From: Niebla homalea | Lineage: Eukaryota > Ascomycota > Lecanoromycetes > Lecanorales > Ramalinaceae | Direction of reading: 5' to 3' | DNA length: 64,000 nt | NCBI GenBank assembly: GCA_019925105.1 | Contig: JAHGAU010000037.1 | Coordinates: 372,001 to 436,000 of the forward strand | Part shown: positions 51,565 to 62,754 of the stretch, one piece after another | Position numbering within the stretch: position 1 is the stretch's first letter | Layout of the letters: each line of letters starts with the position of its first letter | Notes under the pieces: generated by a model | The model's database searches: none | The model's input: the letters and a program-made list of their open reading frames with translations, nothing else | What the model was told of the DNA's origin: nothing | Made by a program: the position numbers and the translations under genes

Positions 51565-54193
51565 TTAAAAGTAAAATAAAAGCTAATTAACGGATAATAC
51601 TTATAGCTTAACCTTATACGGTTAAGTTCTTAATATTATAAACGATTTCCGTATTATTTAAGTGAATCATTACCGAGTTCCTTATTAATATGGTACGTTA
51701 TTACCGTAAAGTTTTAAGTATAGCTATTATCTTAAGGACGTTTATATAAGCCCTTCTTAACTGCAAAGATAGCCTATAAGTAAAGGTGAATTCCGGAGTA
51801 AGTACGTCCTTAGTGTTTTTAAGTAAATAACTATTTATATTATAAGTAAACGACGCGTTAATATAAAGGTAATACCGTAACCGGGTTATTAAGAGCCGTT
51901 TTAGGTATAGGCCGTTATAATTACTTAATAGCCTTTATTATTAGGAAAGGTTTTTACGGATCTTATTATTTATATAGATCCAGTAACGATTGGCCTTTAT
52001 AAGTTTATTATATAGTTTATAAAAAAAGGGCCGTTTTAATAATGTTATTTTAACTATAAAGCTTAATAAATTTATTAAGGATTTAAATATAATATATTTA
52101 ATTAAGCGGCTCTTTAAAACGTGCTTAATATCTTAAATTACTTATTATAACTTATTTTATAATAAGCGTATTTTTATTATTATAATATTTATTTTAATAT
52201 TTAAGAAATCGAATATAATACTTACGAGGTTTTTCTTAAGGTTTATAAGTAACTTAAGTTTATTATATAAGTGGTTAAAAATTTAATTAAAGATCTTAAA
52301 GTCGGTTCCCGGCCGGAATATACCGAGGAAGTTATCTAGGTAATAAAGTATAATATTAAAACCGAGCTCGGTAGTAAATATTTAATATAAGCCTTTTATT
52401 ATAAGATTAAAAAGGAATAATATAATTTTTAATTTAAAAGGGAGGAAATACTTAATATAATAAATATTATTCTACGTAAACTTAAGTAACTATTAATTAC
52501 TCATAATTACCGGGATATAACGGAAGGCATTAAATAAATTAATTTTAATGAATATAAAGCCCGGGCCCTATATAATTACCGCGTCGATTGCTTTATCAAT
52601 AAATATATACTTAAAGGCCTTATAGAGGATATCGATTCCGTCGTTAATAAACTCCCTACGGGGGTATAAAAGGTCGTAAATACGGTGTTATCTACCGTCG
52701 TACTTAAAAGCTAAAGTGAATAAAAAGTATATATACGGTTTATTAAGGACGGACGTATAAGTAATAAGATAATTCTTAATTAATTATTTATAGATATTAT
52801 TACTTAATACGGTAAAATCATTTATAATTGACGGATAAAGTAAGTAAACTACAGATTTATTAGGGCCGTAATAATTCGATTTTATTTTGAAACGGCTTAA
52901 TTACCTTATTAACGAACGGTAATTACGGTTTAAATAATAGTATAATTAAAAATCCTACTTTTTAACTTTAAGCAAAACTGTTTTATTTACTTAATTATTA
53001 CTTATATTTATTATATAATAAAGTAAACCTTTCTTAATACTTTTTAAGGACGAAAAGATAACTACGGAGTCGGTTAATTATTTATTATGGGGCTATTTAA
53101 ATAATAACGCGTTAAGATTATTTTATTAAGTATAGTCCCGGGCCTTATAAGAACTTTTATAATTATAGTATACGTAATTATATTAATATTCGAAATTAAA
53201 CGTTATATTTTTATTTTTATTCTAGTTATAATAAACTTAATCCTTTTTATTTTTATATCCTGATGTCGTTATAATAATTAACCGTAAAGTTAAGGAAATT
53301 ATTATATTAAGGTAAAATCTTAAGATATTATAGGTTTTATCTGCGTTATAAATTATTTAATTCTTTAATTTATTTTAACTATAAGTTATAATACGGCCGA
53401 TAAAGATATAATAATACTGGATTACGGAATCGAAAATATATAAGACCAGTAACTTAAAGAAATAGGCCCGGTACGTTATAAAGGCTTTATATATTTTAAG
53501 CCGTTTCTCCGGGTTAAAGTAATAAAGAATTATAGAATAAATCTTAATATTAATAAATATTAACCGGTACTTTTTCTTAAATACGTTCTTTTTACCTTAA
53601 GGCCTAATTCTAAAGAAATAATATTCTATTATAATCCTCTGGGAGGTTAAATAATCCAAATCCTTTTTCTATATGATAATAAACTAAGACCTTTTAATTA
53701 AAAAAAATTTAATATAAATATTACGGTACTTATAAAGAAACGTACTTAATAAAATATCTTTAAAGGATATTTTATATTTATTACGGTATTAGCTTTATAA
53801 AGTTTCCGACTTTTACGTTATATTCCGTATCTTAATTTAAGGTTATTTATATTAAGGAAAAGACAGCTAAAATTATTAATAAAGTATATAGATAAATAAA
53901 GTATATCCGGTTAATACGTATAGTTACCCCTTTATTTTCGGTACTTATAGGGGTAAAACCTTAAATTAATTAAAGTTATTAAGTAATAAGCTTTTATATA
54001 TAATAAACCTTAATCTCTTATATATTAATATTATTATTATTATTAAGTTAAAGCTAATAAACTTAATTAATAATTATCAACTTATAATACGGACGTAATA
54101 AAAATGAACTCGTAACGTAAATTTACCCGTAAATTTACTATTAATAAGCTTTTTAATTCAACCGTATAAAGTATAATCCGTTATTTTTTTAAC
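51565..54193. other. RIPed tract, unassigned
   Basis: Continuation of the sequence interrupted by L5. Long, moderately AT-rich, with no open frame. I looked for RT, RNase H and transposase motifs on both strands and found none I trust. It may be the coding core of the longer LTR-1 element. Confidence 0.4.
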
Positions 54194-54194
54194 C

Positions 54195-54310
54195 GCGGAA
54201 AACGCCCTGGCCGGTCCCTTTAACAATAAGGGCGCCGGGATAACCTTACCACGCGAGGCCGATCGGGTGGAGCAAGCAGTAATAATAAGGTTAAGGCGGG
54301 TAGATATAAT
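54195..54310. other. Small GC-rich island
   Basis: About 115 bp with intact CpA/TpG (for example GCCCTGGCCGGTCCC) between RIPed stretches. No homologue in the window and no reading frame of note. Confidence 0.35.
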
Positions 54311-54393
54311 GATAAATACGTTAAGTAAATTACTAAATACGGAGGTAATAAAAAATAATAAGTTTTTTTAATAAAAAAAACGTATATAAAGTA

Positions 54394-54575
54394 ATTTTAA
54401 TAAAAGCCGCTATTTAAATAGGTCCTTAAGGATAAGATAAAGAACTCAGGGATTTGGGTAAGCTGGCTTATACAAATCTCTGAGCTCCCCCGCACGGCCT
54501 CTGAAGAGCCGCTTAGCCGACAAGTTGGGTATTCCGCATGTCCGGCAAATTAGCTAGTAGCTAAATTATACCCTA
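54394..54575. repeat. R2 repeat segment with empty MITE site
   Basis: Homologous to 43,625-43,815. It includes the octamer ATTTTAAT once (54,394-54,401) followed by AAAAGCCG, as after the MITE at 43,632. It joins LTR-1 leader sequence at 54,576. Confidence 0.6.
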
Positions 54576-55004
54576 GTAAGGTTCTGAATTTACTAATGTA
54601 AATTATTAAGTGGTAAAGGTAGAGCAACGTTATCGTCATTTTCTACCTCCGAGTTATAGGCAGTATCATCCATAGTCAGTCAGGTTAAGTAGTCGAATTT
54701 TAAGGTTGTTGGAATGTGGGAAATCTGAGTCTTAAGTATGGAGGACAAAGTGTCATAAATGCGAGTATAAAGGTCGTTTAGTCAGTCGATTAACCAGGTT
54801 AATCAGTCAGTCAGGTCAGTTAGTTAGTTAATCAGTTAGTTAATCAGTCAGTTAATCAATTACCCGGATCGATGAGGCTCTTTAATCCGTTGCTGAGTGG
54901 CTTACGTTCAGCAGTAACCCATTGTCCCTCGCGATGGGGTTCTCGGCCTTATCGATTTTTTAACTACTGTAACGTCGCAGTATAAGTACGGATAATTATT
55001 ATTA
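54576..55004 (-). mobile_element. LTR-1 element 5' leader
   Basis: About 430 bp matching 60,786-61,244, the sequence just inside the 5' LTR of the complete LTR-1 element. It contains a tetranucleotide (GTCA/GTTA)n stretch at 54,778-54,862. It is less RIPed than the copy at 60,786. Confidence 0.65.
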
Positions 55005-55177
55005 TATTAGGGTACTAAAGTAAATAAGTCTTAATAATAAATGAATAATAGCTATAAAGGTAGCTATAATATAGGTAATATACTTATAGTAGGTATATAC
55101 GCCAAGCTTTACCGGGAGCTAATCCTTATAGGGCAAATAGGCCGAGCATAGGAGCAAAGCCACTTGGAACCATAACA
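55005..55177 (-). repeat. 5' LTR of a partial LTR-1 element
   Basis: A 173-bp LTR-1 copy, TATTAGGG...CCATAACA on the plus strand. Its low-coordinate side is followed by the leader at 54,576-55,004, so on the minus strand it is a 5' LTR. No matching 3' LTR with the same flanking pentamer was found. Confidence 0.65.
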
Positions 55178-55677
55178 GTAGAAGACTAGGTATACGCTTT
55201 TTATTAAATTTAATAGCCTTAATTTAAAGGTATTATTAATATTAATAACGCGTATTACTTTATATAGTCCTAAATTCTTATAAATAAGGGACGTTAATAA
55301 ACGCGTAGTCTCAATAAACTTTAAGTCGAATATTACTATATTATTTATACGGTACTTTAGAGTACATAAACGGTATTTATTAACGTATTAAGGTTATATA
55401 AATTAAGTTTATTTAAGTTTATCTTTAAAGTGTTTTTAAAGGTAAGTTAATTTATTAATTAACCGATCGGCTGTTTTTATTTCGTTTTATAATTATAAAG
55501 CCGTGGGTAAATCCGTAATAGGTACTTTTATTTTCAAGTATAATAAATAGCCCTTCGTAATTAAGAATAACGATAACTTAATTAAGGTACCTATTTATAT
55601 CTAAATTCACTTTAAATTCAACGATTAAAAGAAAGTTAATTTAATTATCTTAATTATAATTAAGGTATACTTTATTA
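55178..55677. other. AT-rich spacer
   Basis: RIPed sequence with nothing recognised, between an LTR-1 LTR and a GC-rich island. Confidence 0.45.
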
Positions 55678-55862
55678 GAATGCAAGCCCCTCTGGGGTGG
55701 TTGGAGGGCAAAGGGTGTATTACGTATAATTAAAGACATTAAAGTACAGAGGTGTAGGAGTGAAGGGGCCGAAGGCCCTAATATACCCAGTCGGTAACAC
55801 TCCTGGGTGCGGGACTAACCCCGGGCCTACTCCTGAGCTACTAACAACCCTGAACCCTGATA
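55678..55862 (-). repeat. GC-rich island, possible 3' LTR of the Gypsy element
   Basis: 185 bp of un-RIPed sequence containing TGTTAGTAGCTCAGG on the minus strand. It lies directly after the minus-strand Gypsy pol relic, where a 3' LTR is expected. No second copy is in the window, so the LTR call is only positional. Confidence 0.35.
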
Positions 55863-58800
55863 TACTTTTAAGTATTACTTTAAGCTAACGTTTATATTTT
55901 CTGCTTATTTATCCATTTTTAAGTAAAACGCTACAAATAATTTAGGTTTAATACTTATACGTTAATAAAGGCGTTATTAAAAGTATAATATAAATTAATT
56001 ACCCTTATCCGAAACGGTTAACAGGGGATATCCCTTTTCTCTTTATATTTTATTAACGAAAGCTTATATAATAACTTATATTTTAAGAGAATTAAAGGTA
56101 TAGAATTTTTTTCTCTTTAATAGTCGATTAATAATTATTATAATATATTTATACCTTAGATTCTATTGTACCTCCGGTATTTTAATAAAGGAATAATATA
56201 ATAATAAAGTCTATTGAGATATCAATTTAATATATATTAAGTATTAATAAAGGCTTTAATAAGCCTTATCTCGTTTTACGGTAGCTTTTAAATAACTTAT
56301 AATATTAATAGCTCTTTATAAATCGTATCATTAAGTCCGTTATATTTAACCAGTAATATTCGCGATTAACGCTTTTATAAAAAAAAAAAGGCCCGCCCGC
56401 TATATTTACCTATTAATAACTTATATAAAAGCCTAGTAATCTCCGTCTTTGGATAAAGATGCGACTATTAATATATAGGAAATCGTTCTTTATCTTATAT
56501 TATTTTAATTTTATTTTAAGATTTTCCTTTTTAATAATATTTAAAGGGATCTTACGGGCTATTATTTTCTTTATATTTATAATATACTCTATTATATCGT
56601 CCTCGTTATAAGCGTTATAAAAGCGGTTAAGAATCCATTATGAAGAAATAAGATCGTTATTAAGTAATTCTTTTATTAATTCCTTATTTAAAGTCCTATT
56701 TCCAAAAGTCTATAATAGTAATTCTTTTATTGATTCTTAATTATTACTTTCTTCTTCTTTTTATTCGTAAATTATAGCTGATAACTCCATAAGTTAATAT
56801 TTTATTTCGTTAAGAAGTTAATGCGTTAACCCGATTTTTAAACGCAGGTTAATATAATGTTTCTAAATAATTATCTATTATTAAAAGATATAATATATAT
56901 TTTATTGATCGTCCGGAAGATTATTAGGGCGCTTAATAAAATTATTAAGTTTTATACTTTATTTACTAGGCCCATACGTAATTTAAAAATCAAATTTCAA
57001 GAGAAATTCTGCTTAACGAGCTTATTATTCCTTTTCTTATTTAAATAATATAAAATATTCGAGGTTTTTATAATCCGTAATAATATAAATAGGATCTTTA
57101 ATAAATTTTTTAGTTAATTTAAGGCGTTATTCTTTAAACGCTTTTATAATAATAAGTAACTCCTTATCGTATACTTCATAATTAAATTTTTAAGGCTTTA
57201 TTTTCTTTAATAAGAAGGTAATTACGTAAATCCTTCTTTCATTATCCTTTTATAAAGATAAAACCGCGATAATATAATTTAATACGTTTATTTTAACCTA
57301 TATTTCCTTATCGGGGTTAAATTAATTAAGGAGTAATATTATAATAAAGGAATACTTTAAAGTTTTAAAGGCCTTTTATTAAGGACTATTTAAGGCTTAC
57401 GGATATTTAAACTGTGAAGTATTAAATAGTTTAATTAATTAATAAGTAACGCGATTATCTTTAAGTATATAAAAATAAAACGTCGGTAAAAGTTCGTAAA
57501 TCTTATGAACGTTTAAACGTCCTTTATATAGCGGGGCATCTTTTAATCCTTTGTTATATCTACTTTCTTCAGGTTTATATATAAATCTTTAATAATAATA
57601 ATTAATCTTAAGTACTTAATTTTAATAATAATAAAATTATACTTATTAATATTTAAGAAAAGCTTTATGTTTTAAAGCTTTTATAATACTTTTTAAATAT
57701 ATAAAATATATTTACCTTTGAAAATACTGTAAATAAGAATGTTATTTAAAAAAGTTATATAAAATATTTAAGTATTCTTAAAGGGCTTTATTAATAAAAG
57801 ATTAAGATATATTTAACGTACTATATAATTTAAATAATATTATTATATATTTATAAAGGCCGTAATATATAAGAAAGGTGTTCTTTTTCTTATAATTTTA
57901 TTTAATATAAATCCCGTTAAAAATGGTAATAATATTGAATTTTATATAAATCCGTACGTAATATAACTTAAATAGGGTTTCGCGGATAAAAAAAGATATA
58001 TTACGATTTTTTACCGTTTATACGTTAAGAACCTAATAATTAATATATATTCTTAAGTTATCATTTAACTTCTTAATAATAAGAATTAATATTATATACG
58101 GCAATATACTTAACCGGATATATCCTTTATTAAGTATCTTATTAATATACATTTTTATTATTATTACTTATTCTTTAAATATACTGTACGTCTTCTTAAT
58201 AAATAAAGTTATTCTTTCTTTAAGATTTATATAACGATTTATCTTTTATAATAATAAGATATTATTAACTTTTATTGGCTTTTATACTTTTAAATAAGGG
58301 TCATATTCCTTGAGAATTCTTTCTTTTAATTTAGTTTTGAATAAAAAAGACTTATTAATCTTTATAAAAAATTTCTCGTAATATTCGGTAATAATAGCTA
58401 TTATATTAGTAATAACTATTAAAATAGCTTCGTTTAATAACTTTTAGATTTTAAAGTACTTTAATTATATAAAGATTATTTCGTTATTGAATGGTTAAGT
58501 TATTCTTATAAAAATATATACTAATACTTCCGTAATATCTTCTTATAATAAAGTTTCTATAAATAAAAAGCCTTTTCCGCTATATATCGTAACCAGTTCA
58601 TAATAAATTAAGTAATAATTTATATAATAATTTAAAATAAAGGTTAAAAACCTTATTAAGAATCTTAATTCCGGGTTCTATAACTTAAGCCATAATATAT
58701 TAAGTATAATACTAAAACTTTTAAGAGATAAAATTATATATTATAATTCATTTAAAAAAAATTCCTTAATTAAAAAAGGAGTTTTTAATTATTATACAAG

Positions 58801-59049
58801 TAATATTTAAAGTAGCTTTATTATTCATAAGTTTAAGTTAATATAGCTTCATAAGTAACATAATTATAAGTTTATATTTCTAAATAAAAATTATATTAAG
58901 GTAATAAAGTTATATATAAATACGTTAATATTTATTAAGAATTTATTAAGGTCCTTTATTTATAATAATTTCTTTTTAAAAGTTAAATTAACGATTAGAT
59001 CATAATAACTTTTTCGAATTCAAAGAATATAAAGAAAGGTATAACGTTA
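55863..59049 (-). pseudogene. Ty3/Gypsy pol relic (RT-RNase H-integrase region)
   Basis: On the minus strand a reverse transcriptase motif reads FLNNILIY at about 57,729-57,753, that is YLDDILIY with both Asp changed to Asn by G-to-A. Downstream, NYEVYDKELL at about 57,140-57,175 is the conserved RNase H entry of Ty3/Gypsy elements. Integrase would follow towards 55,900, but I could not pin its zinc finger. The pol would copy element RNA into DNA and integrate it. Frames are full of stops. A compact LTR element interrupts the 5' side at 59,050, and the relic resumes at 61,417. Confidence 0.75.
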
Positions 59050-59054
59050 TAAAC

Positions 59055-59226
59055 TGTCAGGGAACTGATATATGAGGTCTAGCTATGAACGGAATAATAG
59101 CTATGAAGGTAGCTATGATACAGGTGGTGCACTCATGGTAGATGTGTGCGCCAAGCCCCCCCGGGAGCTAGTCCTCGTGGGGCAAGTAGGCCGAGCATGG
59201 GAGCAAGGCCACTTGGAACCATAACA
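59055..59226 (-). repeat. 3' LTR of the compact LTR-1 element
   Basis: Best-preserved LTR-1 copy: TGTCAGGGAACTGATA...ACCATAACA on the plus strand. It serves as the un-RIPed reference for the other copies. Confidence 0.8.
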
Positions 59227-60785
59227 CGATCCCCCCCTTTATAACGGTAAGTTTCTGCGAGCTACTTACCATATCCATTATTATTAATACCATCCTCGGG
59301 GTAAGATATTATCCAGATAAAGCCCCGGGTATATCGCAATTACCATAAGTAAGCGTAATTATTAAACATTAAAAACCGCTCGAAACGTATATTGAAAAAA
59401 ACCGTGTCTGTACCGGTATAGAGGTAAAAAAAATCGGGAAAAAACCGACGGGAATTAAGTCGATTAACGTATTCTCCGATAAATAGCCGGGTCGTATACT
59501 TTTTGGCTGAAAAGGGGCTTAGTATAAGGCAAATGGCTATTACCGTTATTACTATAGTTTTTATTAAAAAATTAAATACCCTTAAAGTAAACTTACTTAT
59601 TAACGGGCTCTTTAAGTATTACTTCAGTTTTAAGTATTTAAGACCCTTTTAACTTTATTATATAAGAGTAATACGGAGTTATTATAGGGTATTTCTTCGC
59701 TATTTAACTTATAATTAAGCTTAAGATATTTAAAATATAACTTACGTTATTTTACTTTAATTTTAAAGTAATCCGGATACTTATTATTATAAGCTTTAAA
59801 TTTTTTTTTATTAATTTCCTTGAGATCGTTATTATCGTCCCGTATTATTTAAGTTAATTTAATTAAAGATTTAAAGCTTTAAACTTAATATGTATTAAAA
59901 TTATATTAACGTAAACGGTTAATAAATTAACGATATAATAAAAAAGTAAAATTATCCGCAATTTAATAACGGAACTTTAAGGTAAGAAGCTTACGTAAGG
60001 CCGTAATTTTATAAGATTCCGAATAATTTAAGGGTATAATCGTAATAAAGAATTAAGTATAAAACTTATTAAAAATCTTATTTTTTTTCTTCTTTCTTAT
60101 ACTGAAGTACGGTAAGTAAAGTTAAATATTATAGATAAAAACCTTATTATATATATTAAATATATTATTTAAATCTTTAATTATTTAAGCTAATAAAATA
60201 TATAAATCATTTAAAAGTAAATCGGCTTAAGCTTTAAGTAAATTAAATATATTATCCCTATAATAATTATATATATAATCCATTTTATTTACTTCAGACG
60301 TAAAGAAAATTATACTTTAACGGAATTTTAAGTTAAGATATAATTTTTAATTATCTTATTACTTTTTTTAACCGCAGAATAACGGTACGTTTAAGTATTT
60401 CTTATTCGCTCCTTATATAGGGATAAACCCGGGTTATAAGGAGTATTATAGAATACGCGGAGTACGCGGGTTACGTAATATAAGTAATTTTTTAATCTTT
60501 AAGATTAAAGCTTTAATACTGGTAACGACGTCTTTATTATTTAAGTTATAAATATCTTATATAGCCTCCTTTTTAATGGTATTATTAAGCTATTCTTTAA
60601 ACTTAATAATTTAAATAATAAGCTTTACGTTTTAAATAGTAAACTTTTTATTTTAAGACTTAAGTTCTTTATTATTATTTCGGTAAATATCTTAAAATCT
60701 ATAAAAACGAATAAATATATTAGTTAATTTATTATTTACGTTTTATAATTATATATTTAATTCTTATAGCTATATATTTACCGTA

Positions 60786-61244
60786 ATAAGGTTCTGGATT
60801 TATTAACGTAAATTTCTTAATAATAAAGGTAAAGTAACGTTATTATCGCCTTTTATTTTTAAGTTATAAGTAGTTTTATTTATTATTAATTAGATTAATC
60901 AGTTAATTATAGAGATATTAACTATAAAAGTAAAATAAAAATTTCAAAATATAAATCTTAAGTATTAAGGTATAAATATTATATATAGATATAAGTATTA
61001 AGGTCGTCTTAATAAAGGTAAAGTCTTTAACGTTTAATTAAATTAATTAATCAATTAATTAATTAATTAGGTTAATTAGTTAGTTAATTAATTAATCAAT
61101 CACCCGGATTAATAAGGCTTTTTAGTCCGCTGCTAAGTAACTTACGTTCAGCAGTAGCCCGTTATCCTTCGCGATAGGGTTCTCGGCCCTGTCGATTTTT
61201 TGACTATTGTAACGTCATAGTATAAGTACGGATAACTATTATTA
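60786..61244 (-). mobile_element. Leader of the compact LTR-1 element
   Basis: Internal sequence next to the 5' LTR, homologous to 54,576-55,004. It includes a RIPed tetranucleotide array at about 61,030-61,090. A primer-binding site next to the LTR (61,244 downward) could not be recognised, since this stretch is now (TAA)n-like. Confidence 0.6.
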
Positions 61245-61416
61245 TATTAGGGAACTAATATATAAGGTTTAGTTATAAACGGAATAATAGCTATAAAGGT
61301 AGCTATAATATAGGTAGTATACTTATGGTATATGTATACGTTAAGCCCCCCCGGGAGCTAGTCCTCATAGGGCAAGTAGGCCGAGCATGGGAGCAAGGCC
61401 ACTTGGAACCATGACA
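61245..61416 (-). repeat. 5' LTR of the compact LTR-1 element
   Basis: 172 bp, TATTAGGG...CCATGACA on the plus strand. It differs from the 3' LTR largely by GC-to-AT transitions, as expected if RIP hit the copies unequally. Confidence 0.75.
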
Positions 61417-62754
61417 TAAACTTTTATTCCTCCTTAAGCTAATATATTCTTTTATATATTGTTAAATAAAGTCCTCAATAATATCTTTTATTAAAGATTA
61501 TTTATTTTCTGAGTTGTCCGCGTCGTTATTAATTTAAATAAAGACGACTTTAACCGACTTAAAATAAACTATAAGCTTTTTTATAAATACTTATTGTTTA
61601 TCTTTATAAGGGGCCTTTTCGTTATTAAGATAATAACCTTTTTTATCATACTTTAAGTAATGCTTTTTAATATAAAGCTTTATGAGAATATAAATCAAAC
61701 GGAAAACTTTATTAAATATCCTTAATTACTCGTATATAAAATTTCCGTTAAGATATCGTCCTTCTTTTTGGATTTTTCTTTTGGGTTTAATTTATTTTTA
61801 CGTTTCCTTTTATTCTTTACCTTAACTTACTTTATTTAACATTATCTTAATTTAAACGGTATATACATTCTTTAAAGTCAATTTATACTATATTATTAAA
61901 GAATATATATCGTAAACCTTTAATTAAAAGTATATTTAAGGTTAAGGACTTTATATGTTTTTAATAATCCGAGAAACGAAATATTAATAATAAACTTAAC
62001 ATAAAATTCATTAAAGGTTATTTTACTTTTAAGATTTTTTTATTTTAAATTTAAGATTATATAACATTATGTTTATTTTTATAAACTTATTATATTCCTT
62101 AAATATATTATATAAATCTTCTAAAGTTCTTTTATTATTAAATACGGATCCGGAAAGCTTTTTAAAGTATAAGCTTTTATAATTCAAAAATAAAGTCCTT
62201 ATTATAATTTATATATATTTAATTTTAATTTTTTCAACCAAGAAAAAGATAATACTTTAATTAAATTTCAATTTAAAACGAGATTTTTAAGCAGCTTAAT
62301 CTTAATTGGTTTCAATACCTTTACATTGTCTTAAGTTTAAATATCGTTTATTTATTCCCGGTACCGTTAATATAAATAAATAAATAAATAATACCCCCGG
62401 AACTATTTTCTTTATCTCGATAACGGTTTTTAAATGAGATATTAACCGTTAACGTTTTCCTTTCTAAAATTATTTTAAATCTTTTAATATTTAAAAGTTC
62501 TATTAAAGTCAAATAATCTGAACCTTTACTTGAGAATTCTCTGTATAAATATCCTTAGCCTTATAATAATGATTTTTTTCTTGTACGGTAAATACGGATA
62601 AAAGCGTTTTCCGTTTAATTTTAAAATCCTTTAACGATATTAAGCTTAGTTTTTAAGTTAATAGTTATATGCTTTACTTTATTAATTTTTTATAATATAA
62701 GGTTATTATTATTAAGCTTTAATACTTTAACGATTATATCCGCGATTACGTTAT
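61417..62754 (-). mobile_element. Probable 5' (gag/protease) part of the Ty3/Gypsy relic
   Basis: By the TAAAC duplication this DNA was contiguous with 59,049, so it should hold the gag/protease side of the minus-strand Gypsy element. It is AT-rich and RIPed, and no motif was confidently read. It ends at the tail of another LINE. Confidence 0.45.

Larger units (their letters stand above)
59055..61416 (-). mobile_element. Compact LTR retroelement (LTR-1), 2,362 bp, complete ends
   Basis: Both ends are flanked by TAAAC (59,050-59,054 and 61,417-61,421), a perfect 5-bp duplication. Both LTRs are 172 bp: 61,245-61,416 (5') and 59,055-59,226 (3'). A polypurine tract AAAGGGGGGGATCG lies just before the 3' LTR (59,227-59,240). 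The internal region is only 2,018 bp, and I recognise no gag or pol motif in it, so the element is probably non-autonomous. The 3' LTR is nearly RIP-free, while the 5' LTR is clearly mutated. It sits inside the Ty3/Gypsy relic. Confidence 0.8.

Noticed and set aside
51565..54193. A copia or DNA-transposon coding region
   Set aside because: Conceptual reading on both strands gave no RT, integrase or DDE motif that stood out above AT-rich background.
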